Assembly: GCA_009763385.1 (NCBI GenBank)
Contig: CM019825.1
Location: 119,841,131 to 119,905,130, forward strand
Reading direction: 5' to 3'
Length of the DNA: 64,000 nt
DNA from: Coix lacryma-jobi var. lacryma-jobi
Taxonomy: Eukaryota; Streptophyta; Magnoliopsida; Poales; Poaceae
Shown here: one piece after another, positions 1 through 11,935 of the stretch
How positions within the stretch are numbered: the stretch's first letter is position 1
Layout: each line of letters starts with the position of its first letter
Notes under the pieces: model-generated
Told to the model about the DNA's origin: nothing
The model's input: only the letters and a program-made list of their open reading frames with translations
The model's database searches: none
Program-made: the position numbers and the translations under genes

Positions 1-1408
1 TACAGAAAATAGTACTGAAAGTTATTTAGTTTGAAAGAACTTCTCGAAACGAATCTAACGAAAGTTGAACGGATCAAATCGGAGCTAAAACGTGGGTTTT
101 ATAAGCATTTTAACTCAGTGGCAAACTTGTAAATAGATGGAACTGCATTTGAATTTAAACAGAATTTTTAAATGGAATTAACTCAATTTCCAATTTTGAA
201 ATCAATCGGCCAAGGACCGCGGGTTGAAACAGGAATTCCCCGGGGGCTCTTTAGCAAAAACGCCACCGAAGGGTTACGGGCCAATCCTGGTCGTTGGATC
301 GGACATGGGCGATCAAGATTAGATCTCGGGTAAGGTTTGCGCGGGCGGGCCAACGGCGCGCCGTGGGCAGGCATCAGCCGCGATGTCGCGGCCGCGTTCG
401 ACGCCGGGCGCGCTCGCGCCATGGTCGGGTCGCCGGAGCTTACTGGGAAAGCCCTAGAGGCCACCAAATCCGACGGGGAAAGCATGGGGAGAAAGAGGAG
501 GAGATGGCGAAGCTCACCATGGCGAGAACAACGGCGGGGAGGCTCAGGAACGGTGGATGGCGGAGAGTGGCGGCCGTCGGTGATCCTGCTTGGATTCGAG
601 GTGGTTAGGGCAGTGCAAAGACGGATTGAGAGGGAAAAAGGGTTCGGGGGCTCTCACACCCCGACGCGAAGCTCACCGGTATGCCGAATTGGACAGCGCC
701 GCGGCCGGACGGTGAGGTGAGCTCGGTGGGTGGCGGCGGAGATCTGCGATGGATCCAGGTGCTCGAGAGCGAGCGGGTGCGGAGGCAAAATGATGGAGAG
801 GGGAATTGTGCGTGGGCGCTTGCCGTTTTGAAGCCGAGAGAGGAGTGGGGAGTGGAGCACGACATGAGGGGAAGCGAGCTCGGGCGATTGCCGCTCGGCA
901 ACTCAGGAGAGCGGAGCGGGAGCAGGAGGAAGGGGGAGAAGGCGCTGACGCGTGGGCCGCGAAGTCAGTGAGAGAAGGGGAGAAAGTAGCGCGGCGCTTC
1001 AGCGCCGGACTGGGCCGGGGTCGGCTTGTTGGGCCGCGAGCGGGAGGGAAAGGGGAAGGGGAGCACCGGCCCAGGGAGGGGAGAAAGGGGAGAGGAAAGG
1101 CCGGGGACAGCTGGGCCTTGGGGCCGGTCGGGCCGAATGGGGGGGGGGAGGTGCAGAAAGAAATAAAACCTCTTTTCTTTTTATTTTCAACACTTTTCAA
1201 CCCCTTTTCAAATGAAATTTGAATTCCAATCAAAATTTGACAAAAGCCACTCATCTCAAAAATTAAAATGCAGAGGCATGAATGCAACATTATGTTTCTA
1301 ACTTGGTTTTAATTTTGTGAAAATTATTTAATCCTAGATTAAATGCACACCAAAAATCAAAAATAACATTTTCCTCTATTTTAAAATTGGGCAAATTTTA
1401 GGGTGTCA
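1..1408 (-). repeat. El-1 3' LTR (partial, cut by window edge)
   Basis: On the minus strand the LTR starts TGACACCC at 1408, directly after a polypurine tract, and continues leftward past base 1. Bases 160-1150 are GC-rich and produce several short overlapping open frames on both strands. I regard these as non-coding because none has recognisable domains and all sit inside the LTR. The partner LTR at 30437 shows only its opposite end in this window, so LTR divergence cannot be estimated. Confidence 0.75.
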
Positions 1409-1447
1409 TAAATCTACCCCCCTTAAGAGAATCTCGTCCCGAGATTC
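1409..1447 (-). promoter_or_regulatory. El-1 polypurine tract and upstream palindrome
   Basis: On the minus strand TAAGGGGGGTAGATTTA immediately precedes the LTR start and is the expected plus-strand primer. Just upstream (1429-1447) lies the near-perfect palindrome GAATCTCGGGACGAGATTC. The same arrangement recurs in El-6 at 59728-59764. Confidence 0.75.
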
Positions 1448-1631
1448 GGGAGAGACTCAGAGCACAGGAGAGAAACGAGAAAAGATCTTGATAACACTTT
1501 CACTTCACACTTGTATACCAAGCTTATCAAACCACTGATGTTTCATGATCATAACTTGTGAACAAAGATTCCATGAAAAGATTATTACACTTGATTATCC
1601 CAAACTTATCTTGATCGCTAACTTGATTGAC

Positions 1632-2555
1632 TTACAACTCAAAGAGATGTGGAAACTTGGTCTGCAGTTGTTCCTCGGTTTCCCACATTGCTTCTTCTTC
1701 ACTTAGGTTACTCCACTGAACCTTACACACTTTAAACATTCTTCCATTAAAAGTTCTCCAGGCTGTTTCTAGAATCTTGACCGGATATCCTGCATCTGCC
1801 AGATGGTTTGTTGCATCGACTTCCACTGAAGATGTTTGCCCATCTGTGTTCTTAGCTATATGCTCATCATTATCCACGATAGCATCCTTAGTCTGTACTC
1901 CATTGCACAAGTCATCAGCTTTCTTAGATTGAAGTTGACAGCTGTGATACTCAATTCTTTTCCCTGACGGTGCAGTTAGAAGCATTGTGCATTGAGTACC
2001 ATGAATTACTCCTTTGTGCGCACACAACCATCCATTACCAAGAACCATAGGAATATTGAGTGACTCCAAAACAATGAAGGTTACAGTAAAGTTTTCCTTG
2101 TTTATGACAAGATTGACTTTCGGGCACATCTGATCTGCCTGTATTTCTCCAACTGGGGTATGAACTATCAAGGGCCTCTTTGTTGGACACTTCGCCATTT
2201 TGTTCGTCTCTAAACACTCGACGGAGATGAAAGAGTGCGAAGCACCGGGATCAAACAGAGCAAAAACTTGTGTTGAGCTCACTTGAATGTAACCACCAAC
2301 CATTTTTGTAGCACCTTGAATGTTATCCATATCCATATTGCTCAACCTTCCATTGGTATAATTGTGTTGTGCTCTACTTGCTTCAGTAAGCTTCGTTTTG
2401 GCTTTTCTTTTTCGCTTTCGTTGTTGTGGATTCTGACTCGGATTATTCCCAACTTGAACTTCAACATTGTTGTTTTGATAGTGTTCGACTTCATTGCACT
2501 CGTGATCATCAGTGAGAGGTGGCATATAGGGATCCTGATTCATGGTGTGCCACAT
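1632..2555 (-). CDS. El-1 ORF2: protease-like domain fused to a chromodomain-like tail
   Basis: This open frame of 307 residues is read from the minus strand. Residues 45-54 are strongly basic (RKRKRK), a possible nuclear signal. Residues 98-203 resemble a retroviral-type aspartic protease: LFDPGASHSFIS (catalytic-position D102), a VLGNGW segment at 171-176 and PSGKRIEY near the end. The usual D-S/T-G triad reads D-P-G and the usual ILG-x-D-W segment has G for D, so catalytic activity is doubtful. Residues 257-307 (PVKILE, KVQWSN, EEAMWE, PHLF) match the C-terminal chromodomain of Tekay/Del integrases. The intervening RT, RNase H and integrase are absent. A plausible splice acceptor (CAG) lies 4 bp upstream of the ATG, so this frame may be a 3' exon of ORF1. 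Confidence 0.7.
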   Translation of the reverse strand: MWHTMNQDPYMPPLTDDHECNEVEHYQNNNVEVQVGNNPSQNPQQRKRKRKAKTKLTEASRAQHNYTNGRLSNMDMDNIQGATKMVGGYIQVSSTQVFALFDPGASHSFISVECLETNKMAKCPTKRPLIVHTPVGEIQADQMCPKVNLVINKENFTVTFIVLESLNIPMVLGNGWLCAHKGVIHGTQCTMLLTAPSGKRIEYHSCQLQSKKADDLCNGVQTKDAIVDNDEHIAKNTDGQTSSVEVDATNHLADAGYPVKILETAWRTFNGRMFKVCKVQWSNLSEEEAMWETEEQLQTKFPHLFEL

Positions 2556-3469
2556 TTCCTGTCATCAGGTGACCAACAAAAGCAACATGAGCAAGGATAG
2601 ATGATCATACTCATGAAGTACCATAAGAGACAACGCACAACTTCACATCTGTTGATCAAAGCACTACCCCCTTAAGAAAGGGCCAACCAGAGAACACAAA
2701 AGGGTAGCTTACATATTATTTCCAGCATGTTGACAGCCATAACCAACTTCTGATATCCCAGAGAAACTCATATGTAAAGGTAAGAACAAGAATTCTGAAA
2801 TTTCTTGCGAGTAGCAAAACAGCATTGCAGTAAAACAGCCATAACTCGAGCTCTGTTTATCCAATGAAGTTGCAGTTTACCTTTCTGGAAAGATTATGAA
2901 ATCCTCTACAACGTTCATGTAGAACACTTTTCCAGATTCTGTAGTTAAGGTCGTCGAAAATAGCAGACAACAGAAACTATTCCAGATTCCAGACAGCACA
3001 GATGCATCAACTTGTGAATTTCATAACTCCAAAACCATAACAGCTATCAGGATGGTTCTTGCGCTTAGAGAAAGATCATGAAGCCTACTTGTGTCCAGAA
3101 TTGTTCCATGATTTTTGAACATCCATAAACAGAGATATAAGCTAACAAAGACAGACTGCTCCAAAAAGACACGATAGGGAAGACAAGAGAAGAGCAAAAA
3201 CCCAACTATCTATGCATAAAACCTATCAACTAAACCTAAATGAGATTGTGAGAAAAGCCACCAAATCATTGCACTCATTACAAAGATGCAAAACAAACAT
3301 TATCATAAGGACAAACAACAAACATTACAGATTCACAGGCCACACATGGGCCAAAGACTTGACTTTACTTCGCCACTAACATTTTATTACATAAGGGCTC
3401 AAGAACTACTAGAACATGATACATCTGCAAGAACCTCAAGGGCAGCTTTTCTTGTACACTCTTCATTTG
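2556..3469 (-). other. Non-coding spacer between El-1 ORF1 and ORF2
   Basis: I find no supportable coding region here. The stretch is AT-rich on the element's sense strand and ends in a pyrimidine-rich run followed by CAG next to ORF2, so it could be an intron joining ORF1 to ORF2. A matching donor was not identified with certainty. Confidence 0.4.
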
Positions 3470-4642
3470 TCATCTGTTATCAGGGACTTCCTTTGCATCA
3501 GGCACTGACATCACATGTTGATGGCTACTCTGTAGTGACTGGGCTCTGGCTACTTCCATGAGTCGACTGTTGATCTTTTTGGGGCAAGATCTGACATAAT
3601 GTTCTTCCTGTTAACACTGATAACATCTTCCTTTGGCTGGATCAGCTGCGGTAGAAGTGTTGTTTGATGTGTTGCCATCTTGCTGACTCGGAGGATTGAC
3701 TTTTACCAGTTTATTTTGCTTCTTAACTCGCTTCGGTGGTTGGAATTCTTTGTAGGTGATTGTCCATCCATCTATGTAAACCTCATGTGGGTAGTTCTTA
3801 ATTGGAGGAGCTTCTAAATGCTGCTGATCTAGGCTTGTCTGAACAAGGGTTGAAACTGGATGTGGTACTGGAGTAGAACTCAACTGTTGGTGACGTATCA
3901 ACGGTGGCTCGAATGAATTTGCTTTCCTCTTCTTATCTTCCTTGACTTCACCACTTGGGTTCGCTTTGACCTCATCCTTGGTTGACTTCTCTTGAAGACA
4001 AGAATTCCCATAATTCTTGCAACAAAGACATCGATCCTGAACCTCTTGCACCTTACTACTGCTATCTTCCAATAGACTTGCTTCACATTCATTGGGTGAT
4101 AATGGCATACCTCGATATTCAATCCTTTTTCCTGATGGTGTTCTTAAAAATACTGAACGTCGGGAATAATTGATCTCACTTTTATGACCCCTTAACCATC
4201 CATGTCCAAGGATAACATCAATTCCTGAGAGTTCCAAAACATTCAGCTTCACTATGAATTCACTCTCTTTTATCTGGACTCTAACATCTCGGCATTCATG
4301 GTTTGTCTCAATTTCTCTAGTTGGTGTACGGACTACTATGAGCTTCTTTGTTGTCCATTCCCTTATCTTCAGGCGAGCTACAAACTTGGCAGAGATGAAC
4401 GAGTGCGAGGCACTAGGGTCAAAAAGAACCATAACAGGTACTGAATTGACTGGGATCATGCCATACACAACTTTCTTTACTCCATGAATGGTGGTCATAT
4501 CCACATGCTTCAATCTTCCATGGATGTAATCTTGCTCCACTTTATCACCTTGTAACTGTTCCTTATGGCTTCCTTCCATGTTGGTTGGTCCTTGTGTTGC
4601 GTCTTGTTGTTGTGTCATTCTTCCCAGGTCTTGACTTTGCAT
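3470..4642 (-). pseudogene. El-1 ORF1: protease-like domain followed by CCHC zinc knuckle, one stop
   Basis: The frame opens at 4642 and runs 343 codons to an in-frame TAA at 3611-3613, then stays open to 3470. Residues 69-176 are protease-like (VLFDPSASHSFIS, ILGHGW, PSGKRIEY) and are a paralogue of the domain in ORF2. The catalytic triad reads D-P-S. A basic linker follows, then a CX2CX4HX4C knuckle whose first two cysteines lie before the stop and whose H and last C lie after it. The nonsense codon therefore falls inside the knuckle. Protease before knuckle is the reverse of the normal gag-pol order, in which the nucleocapsid knuckle precedes protease. Confidence 0.7.
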
Positions 4643-4892
4643 AGCGATCAGCTTCTATTTGTCAACTGCGGTCAGAGACGATATAGCTTGGTCAACGATC
4701 CATCTATTTAGACAGAGGGAAGTTTTCAAAAGCAATTCAAGGCAAGGAGTGAAGGTGAGAGCAAAATTTAAAATTTAAGCAACAAGGAGGAGATAAATAA
4801 CAAGGGTAATAAAGAAGAAAATACCAAGATGGATAGAACAAGGGTTTTATAGCAATTTTCAAAAGCTTAAAACGACCAGTTTCTAACTATGT

Positions 4893-5543
4893 TGTTGGGG
4901 AAGGGGACCCTCGGCAGTGGCGCCACGTAGGCTGGCTCAACAAGACGCCCCTCGCGCGTCCCGCGCACCTTCGCCAAAGCCTGCCTCTTTATTTGCTGAG
5001 TCCCTCAAGTCACCATTTGGGCCCCTGAATTCTAACTCAACCTTTGGAATGTTTAGCAAGTTCTTACAGGCAAAGGGCATGAAGAGCGCTGGAAGAAACC
5101 CTCGCGCATCTCGCGAACCTTCGCCAAGAGGCTCAGGCCCAACAGGAGGCTAAGGGACCCGGACCTCGCGGCGGGACGGGAGTCTTCGCAAGGTGGAGGT
5201 CAACCCTCGCCCTCCCGCGAAAATAAACGAAGCAAAATGGCGACGGGCAGGAGGAAGACAGACTAGGGTTTCCACTCCACTCGTGTTTGTACATTTCTGC
5301 CCTTCTGTGTGCATAGCGCAGAGGAATATTTCTTGTACCCTATTGTAATTTGGTCAGCACCCCCTGGTATCCCCTATAAATACCGGGGGGTGAACAGTGT
5401 AATACACACGGTTTTTTGGAAAGAGAGCTACCGCATTACTGTTTCCGATTTCCCTTCCTTACCCTCGCTCTCGGTTCCGACGATTGGCCACCTTCGCCAC
5501 TCCCCTGCACGTGTGCGGAGGTAGGGCAAGAGTGCATACAACA
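4893..5543 (+). repeat. El-2 5' LTR
   Basis: This 651-bp LTR is nearly identical to 29745-30395. It contains TATAAATA at 5375-5382, a likely core promoter for the genomic RNA, flanked by C- and G-runs that could pair around it. Confidence 0.92.
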
Positions 5544-5546
5544 GTT

Positions 5547-5564
5547 TGGCGCCGTCCATGGGGA
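5547..5564 (+). promoter_or_regulatory. El-2 primer-binding site
   Basis: TGGCGCCGTCC starts 3 bp after the LTR end. The first nine bases match the complement of the plant tRNA-Asp 3' end. The following bases diverge, so the primer identity is tentative. Confidence 0.65.
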
Positions 5565-5577
5565 TACGAAGTTCAAA

Positions 5578-8500
5578 ATGGCGGGAAACAGAAGGGCGAC
5601 CACTACTAGAGACCTTCGCGCGGCTAGAGAAGCTGCGGCGGTGGTTCCACCTGCCGAAGAGATCCCGGAACCCTCGAGAGCAGAAGATGTTACTCTAGAC
5701 TCAGAAGTCTCAGGCCCTCAGACCCGGACGGCGGCGCAGCCGCGCCCCCACGCTCCAGGAGAAGGAGAGGGAGTTGACGAGGAGGAATTGGGCCCCGAGG
5801 CCCTCGAAAGACTTCAAGCCGAGTTGCAAGAGAAGAAAAGGCGCCTAGAACAGCTCGAGAGGCACAACCGGCTGCGCGCTATCAGGCAAAAGCCAGACGA
5901 GGCTAGGGAACAGCTTCGCCGAATGGAGAAGTCCCTCGCAGCAGCTGAAGCTGAAGCCGAGGGTTGGAATGATGGGGAAATGCCACCACTTCAGGAGGGG
6001 AATGAGGAGCAGGACCGAGACAACCTCCACCACCATCCACCCCCCCCCCCCACCACCACCACCAAATCACCCAGAACCATATTCCATGAGACAACCAAAC
6101 TTTCGCCAACTCTACCCAGATGAGAGAGAGCCAAACTTTCGCAACCAACGGAGAGCCCAGCAACACCAAATGCCCTATGATCCAAAGTCACCACTCTCCC
6201 AGATACTCCAAACCCAACCCTGGCCACCATGCTACAATCCACAAAATCTACCCCGCTACGACGGACTTACCGACCCTCGCCAATTCATAATGAGCTATGA
6301 GGCAGCAGTCGCCGCGGCGGGGGGTGATGAATCAACAATGGCAAAGTCTTTTGTCATCATTCTGCGTGACATCGCACAAACTTGGTACAGCAACCTTCGC
6401 CCCGGAACCGTCGATTCATGGGCCAACCTCAGAGATAGGCTCTGTACAAATTTCAAAGGTATTACAGCAGCCCCATCAAACCCCATTGAGTTGTTCAACT
6501 GCAAACAAGAAGAGCGCGAACCACTTCAAGATTATTGGCGAAGGTTTATCCAAATCAGAGCAAGAACTTCGGGGATATCCGACGAGGCTGTCATCCTCGC
6601 TGCAGTCAGCGGACTGCGTCCAGGCCCATGCTCTTCGAAATTTGCCAGGAAGCCGGCAAACACAATCCAGGAATTACATGAGACAATGGAAAGATACTGT
6701 AGAGCGGACATGGACTTCAGGGCAAAGTCCGATGCTCGGAGGTCACAACAGAGGCCGCAGCCGAGGCCTCAACCAAGAGAAAACAACCCTCGCCAAGAAC
6801 AAAGCAACATTGGTGCTATCAACAAAGCAATCCACTATGAAGACCAAAGACGGGGCGCTCAACCTCCGAGCAACCACAACCCTCAAGGTTTGCCACCCCC
6901 GCCGGATCAACGGAACCAGCAGAAAGATCCCGCGAAAATGTATTGTCATTTTTGTGGTCTTGGAAAGGGGCACACCACCAAACAATGCGAGTGCTTCGCC
7001 AAGGGAAAAGAGTACCAGGAGTCCAAAAGAGCCGTTTCGGCAGACAACCGAACCATCAACCACACCAGGAAACCGAATTTCCACCCATCAAATCCTCCAT
7101 ACCACTACACACCCATAAACTACGGCCTACCTTCGCAACAACCTATCTACGCACACCACCCACACTATAACCAAGCCTCTTATCAGCCAACCGCGATCCC
7201 ACAATGCCAAAATGCATCATACACCGTCACATACCCAACAACCCCCCAAACCCAAACCCAAACGAACCAACAAGTCAACAACGCTCTACCACCACCACCA
7301 CCAATACCAGCACTACCAGCACCTCAACCTGTCAAATCCGAAGCCCAGAACCAGACGACCATCAACAACCCAACATCAACCTTCGGTGTAATATTAGCCA
7401 TCACCGGAGGCTCAAATGAAGATCACGGCAACAAGCGGCAAAGGAAGGAACATGCTAGACGAGTACACCATGTAGCCGTCGAAGGACCTCACAAATTCGG
7501 CCGATGGTCCCACATCCCTATAACCTTCGACTCCAGCGATATGAAGCTGAGAGATTACCCTCACACCGACGCTATGGTGATCGAGACCAATCTAGCAGGG
7601 TGGACAGTCACCAAAATTCTGGTCGATACAGGAAGCTCCGCAGACATCCTGTTCGCATCAACCTTCGACAGCATGAAGCTTGATAGAAACCTCCTGCAAC
7701 CCGCTGACAACCCTCTATATGGCTTCGGCGGTCAACAAGTGAGAGCTGTCGGGAAAATATCTTTGCCCGTGACCTTCGGCGACCAAATGAACTGCAGAAC
7801 CGAGCACATAACCTTCGATGTGGTCGACATGTTTTATCCGTACAATGCAATATTTGGCTGAGGGGTCACCAATGCATTTAATGCAGTCATCCACCCCGCT
7901 TACCTCTGCATGAAGCTTCCCGCTCCGAAGGGGGTGGTTGCAGTATATGGAGACCAAGACATTGCAAGGGCAGCTGAGGGAACAGTAGCACCAGGGCAAC
8001 ATAATGTCCACAATTTATCAAAGCCTCGAGCTACAAACCTCAGCGACGAAGGTGAAATTTGCACTGACAGAGTAAAGGCATCACCCAAGGAAGAGACTAA
8101 ACAGGTCCCACTCTTTGAGGGCAACACCGAAAGAAAGGTGTTTATTTCAGCCAATCTAGATCCCCAATCAGAGAACGACCTTGTCTTTTTCCTCAAAGAA
8201 AACTCCGACACCTTCACTTGGTCTGCAGAGGACCTAAAGGGGGTAAACAGAACTCTGATAGAGCACAGCCGAAACATCAAGCCAGGCTATCGCCCCGTTA
8301 AGGAAAAGCTTCGCAAAATGTCAAAAGAAAGGAAAGAGGCAGCGAAGGCTGAGGTAAGAAGGCTTTTGGATGCAGGTGTCATCCGCCCAGTCAAATATCC
8401 AACATGGCTCTCAAACGTGGTCCTAGATCAGAAAAAGAACAAAAAATGGCGAATGTGTGTAGATTTCACGTGTCTGAACAAAGCTTGTCCGAAGGATGAC

Positions 8501-11294
8501 TTCCCCCTCCCTAACATAAGCACCTTGGTCGACAGAGCAGCTAACCGCCAAATGCTATCCCTCCTCGACTGCTTCTCAGGATATCACCAGATCTGGATGA
8601 ATGAAGAAGATGAGGAAAAACGAGCTTCATTACACCTTCGGGCACTTTTTGCTTTCGAAGAATGGCAGAAGGCCTAAGAAACGCAGGCTCAACCTTCGCT
8701 CGCATGACATCTGAAGTCTTCAAAAATGAACATGTCGTCTCCGCCTACGTCGATGATCTGGTCGTTCAAAGTGAGCTAAAAGAAAACCACATATCGGACT
8801 TATCGAGAGTGTTCAGCAACCTCCGGTGCGCCAGATTAAAGCTGAACCCCGAAAAATGTGTTTTCGGGGTAAGCGAAGGAAAACTGCTGGGCTGCATCGT
8901 CTCAGCAAGGGGAATCAAAGCCAACCCCGAGAAGATTGATGCTATCATCAATATGGAACCCCCGACAACCAAAAAAGTAGCTCAGCGTTTGTCAGGACGC
9001 TTAGCAGCACTTAGCAGATTCATCTCCAGGTCAGCTGAGCGAGGGTTACCTTTCTTTGAAACATTAAGAAGCACTGCACCATTCAATTGCGGGCCCCGGC
9101 AACAGAAAGCCTTCGAGGATTTGAAAAAGTATCTCACCAACTTGACTGTTTTAACCAGCCCAAGCAAAGGGGACCTACTACTGCTGTATGTCGCAGCTTC
9201 ACCTCATGCAGCAAGCGCAGTCCTGATCAAAGAGTTACACGAGAACAACAGGACCAGGCAAGCCCCAATCTACTATGTATCAGAAACCCTCGAAGGTCCC
9301 AAACGAAACTACTCAGAGCTCGAGAAGATAACATACGCCGTGGTCATGGCATCAAGAAAGCTAAAGCATTATTTCCAGGAATATGAGATCCATGTACCCT
9401 CGGCATACCCCCTCGATAACATTTTCAAGAACAGCGAGGCAGTCGGAAGAATAGCAAAGTGGGCAGTTGAACTCAACAGCTACGCTATAACCTTCGTCGG
9501 AAGAACAGCAATCAAATCACAAGCACTAGCAGATTTCATAGCTGAGTGGACCCCTGACCCTCGCAGAGATGAACCTCAACAAGACCCGTTTTGGACTGTA
9601 TATGTCGATGGAGCCTGGGGCGCAACTGGAGCAGGGGCCTCGGCCATTCTAATCTCGCCATCTGGGTCAAAGCTAAGATATGCAAGAAGACTCGACTTCA
9701 AATGCACAAACAACTCTGCAGAATACGAAGCTGTAATACTAGCACTCTCAAGGCTTCGGTCATTGTCAGTCCGAAGGGCAGTCATCAACACAGACTCACA
9801 AGTCATCGCGGGGCACATTGAGAAAAACTACAAGGCAAAAGATCCAGAGCTACAAAAATACTTCCAATATGTCCGAAGGTTAGAATCCTTCTTCCTCGGC
9901 ATAACAGTAAAAGCGATACCGAGGTCAGAAAACAACGAGGCAGACTGCCTAGCTAAAGCAGCAGCACAACAACTACAGCTGTCGCAAAATGTGTTCCACG
10001 AGGTTGCGACTCAATCAGCTTTCGAAACCTCCGAAAAGAGAGCCAAGTTGATCAATGCAATCCAGAACGAGGAATGGAGAGCACCTATCATAGCCTATAT
10101 CAAAGGGCTCCATGAACCCGACTCCAAAGAGGAAGAAAACAGACTAAAACAAAGAGTACGAGGGTACAAGATTGTGGACAACATTCTGTACAAATCTTCG
10201 GTGACCTCGCCATGGCTCAAATGCGTGTCACAGTCTGAAGGAAATGACATTCTCAAGCTTATTCACGAAGGCATCTGTGGTTCACACAACGGCCCGAGGG
10301 CGTTAGTTGGGAAAGCCTTCCGGCAAGGTTTCTACTGGCCAACAGCGTTAAGAGATGCAGAAAGCATCGTCAAACATTGCGAGGGTTGCCAACTAACGGC
10401 AAAAACGCAGAACGCCCCAGGGCTCCTACAACTCTCATATGCCCAACTTGGCCTCTGCAAAGATGGGCAATGGACCTCGTGGGCCCACTACCGACAGCCC
10501 CAGGAAACCTTCGCTACGCGGTGGTAGCCGTGGAATACTTCACAAAGTGGATTGAAACAAGACCGTTGTCTTCCATCACCTCCTTCGCAATGAAAAAATT
10601 CTTCTGGCAGCAACTTGTTTGTCGGTTTGGAGTCCCCAAATATTTAACCGTCGACAATGACACTCAATTTGACAGCGAGGTTTTCAAAGAATTCTATGCT
10701 CAAATCGGAACAATTCTATGCTTCGCCCTAGTTCGGCACCCTCAATCCAATGGTTTAGTCGAAAGAGCCAATGCAACAATTTTCCAAGCCATATCAAAGA
10801 AACTGCAAGGCAGGCCCAAGGGAAAGTGGGCAGAAGAACTAACCTCCGTCACCTGGTCCCATAACACCTCGGAATGCAGAGCTACCAAATTCACACCCTT
10901 CAGGCTCCTGTTCGGGGAACAAGCTGTGTTACCAGAAGAATTAAAGTACGAGTCACTCAGAACAACCCTCGAATCAAATGAAAAAAGCCAGCTGCTTGAT
11001 AAAGACCTACTCGAGGAAACAAGATGCAACGCAGTGCACAACCTTCACAAATATCAGGAAGAAACCAAAAAATGGAGAGACAAAAAAGTTAGAATCAAAG
11101 ACTTACAGAAGGGTGACCTCGTTCTCATTCGAAAACAAAACGCCAGCATGGCGGGAAAGTTTCAACCAAAATGGACAGGTCCATACCTAATAGTAGAATG
11201 CAATCGTCCCGGCTCTTTTCACCTCTCTGACAGCAAGGGAAACATCCTGCCTCACACCTGGAACGTCGACGATCTTCGCAAATACTACCCATAG
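5578..11294 (+). pseudogene. El-2 gag-pol polyprotein, broken
   Basis: The frame begins MAGNRRA and is closely similar throughout to the intact El-5 polyprotein. Recognisable in order are a Glu/Arg-rich coiled coil, the capsid-like gag domain, a CCHC knuckle (6939-6985), protease with VDTGSS (~7620), RT with YVDD at 8746-8757, RNase H (YVDGAWG, ~9600), integrase HHCC and DDE core, and the C-terminal PKWTGPYLI region ending at 11294. It is disrupted at least four times: a frameshift in the C/ACC microsatellite at 6030-6068, CGA to TGA nonsense at 7859-7861, a frameshift near 8613-8640 and another near 10417. The element cannot make a full polyprotein. Confidence 0.92.
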
Positions 11295-11606
11295 CGGAGC
11301 CCTAGCGAGCTCTCGCAACTTGTAATATGCCTTCGGCCAATTTTCTTCTCAGCATCATACTTGTAACCGAAATAATGGTGCTGCACTCTTTTTCCTTACG
11401 AGGGGGCGTAAGGTTTTTTAACGAGGCAGTTTTCCAAGTCCTAAATAAAGGCATCCACCCCGAAAAAACAAAACTCTAAAGTATTTTCCTTCAGTTTTTT
11501 CGTAAACATCGATAAAAGCTGCCCTTATCCAAGAGCGCTTAAAATTGATGAAAAACACCGAAGATTGCTTCGAAGCACAATTGCTTTCGAAGCAAACTTG
11601 GGAAAA

Positions 11607-11935
11607 GCAAACTTCACCTCCACCTAAGACAAGGGGAGGCGCGAAGTCCAAAAAAAGTCGAGCACCCTCGCAAAAAACGCCAGGGGCTCGCAAAAGCAAA
11701 CTTCACCTCCACCTAAAACAAGGGGAGGCGCGAAGTCCAAAAAAGTCGAGCACCCTCGTAAAAAACGCTAGGGGCTCGCAAAGCAAACTTCACCTCCACC
11801 TAAGATAAGGGGAGGCGCGAAGTCCAAAAAAGTCGAGCACCCTCGCAAAAAACGCTAGGGGCTCGCAAAGCAAACTTCACCTCCACCTAAGACAAGGGGA
11901 GGTGCAAAGTCCAAAAGTCGAATACCTCCGCAAAA
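11607..11935 (+). repeat. El-2 tandem array 1 (~86-89 bp unit, ~4 copies)
   Basis: Successive units start GCAAACTTCACCTCC at about 11607, 11696, 11782 and 11868 and contain AAGTCGAGCACCCTCG. The reverse complement is homologous to the 73-bp array of El-5 (41751-42375), so the repeat family predates the split of the two elements. Confidence 0.9.

Larger units (their letters stand above)
1..4892 (-). mobile_element. El-1: non-autonomous Tekay-like Ty3/gypsy element, left portion
   Basis: Read on the minus strand, this part runs from about 40 bp downstream of the primer-binding site into the 3' LTR, which leaves the window at base 1. The order is a 5' untranslated stretch (4892-4643), ORF1 (protease-like domain plus CCHC knuckle), a non-coding spacer, ORF2 (protease-like domain plus chromodomain-like tail), a palindrome, a polypurine tract and the LTR. 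No reverse transcriptase, RNase H or integrase core is visible. The rest lies at 30396-~31640, separated by insertion of El-2. The Tekay/Del-like assignment rests on the chromodomain-like tail, the initiator-Met-type primer site and LTR similarity to El-6. It is an inference. Confidence 0.75.

Noticed and set aside
673..1290. Pro/Ser-rich 205-codon frame and overlapping frames on both strands
   Set aside because: They lie in the GC-rich part of the El-1 LTR, have low complexity and no domain, and overlap on opposite strands.
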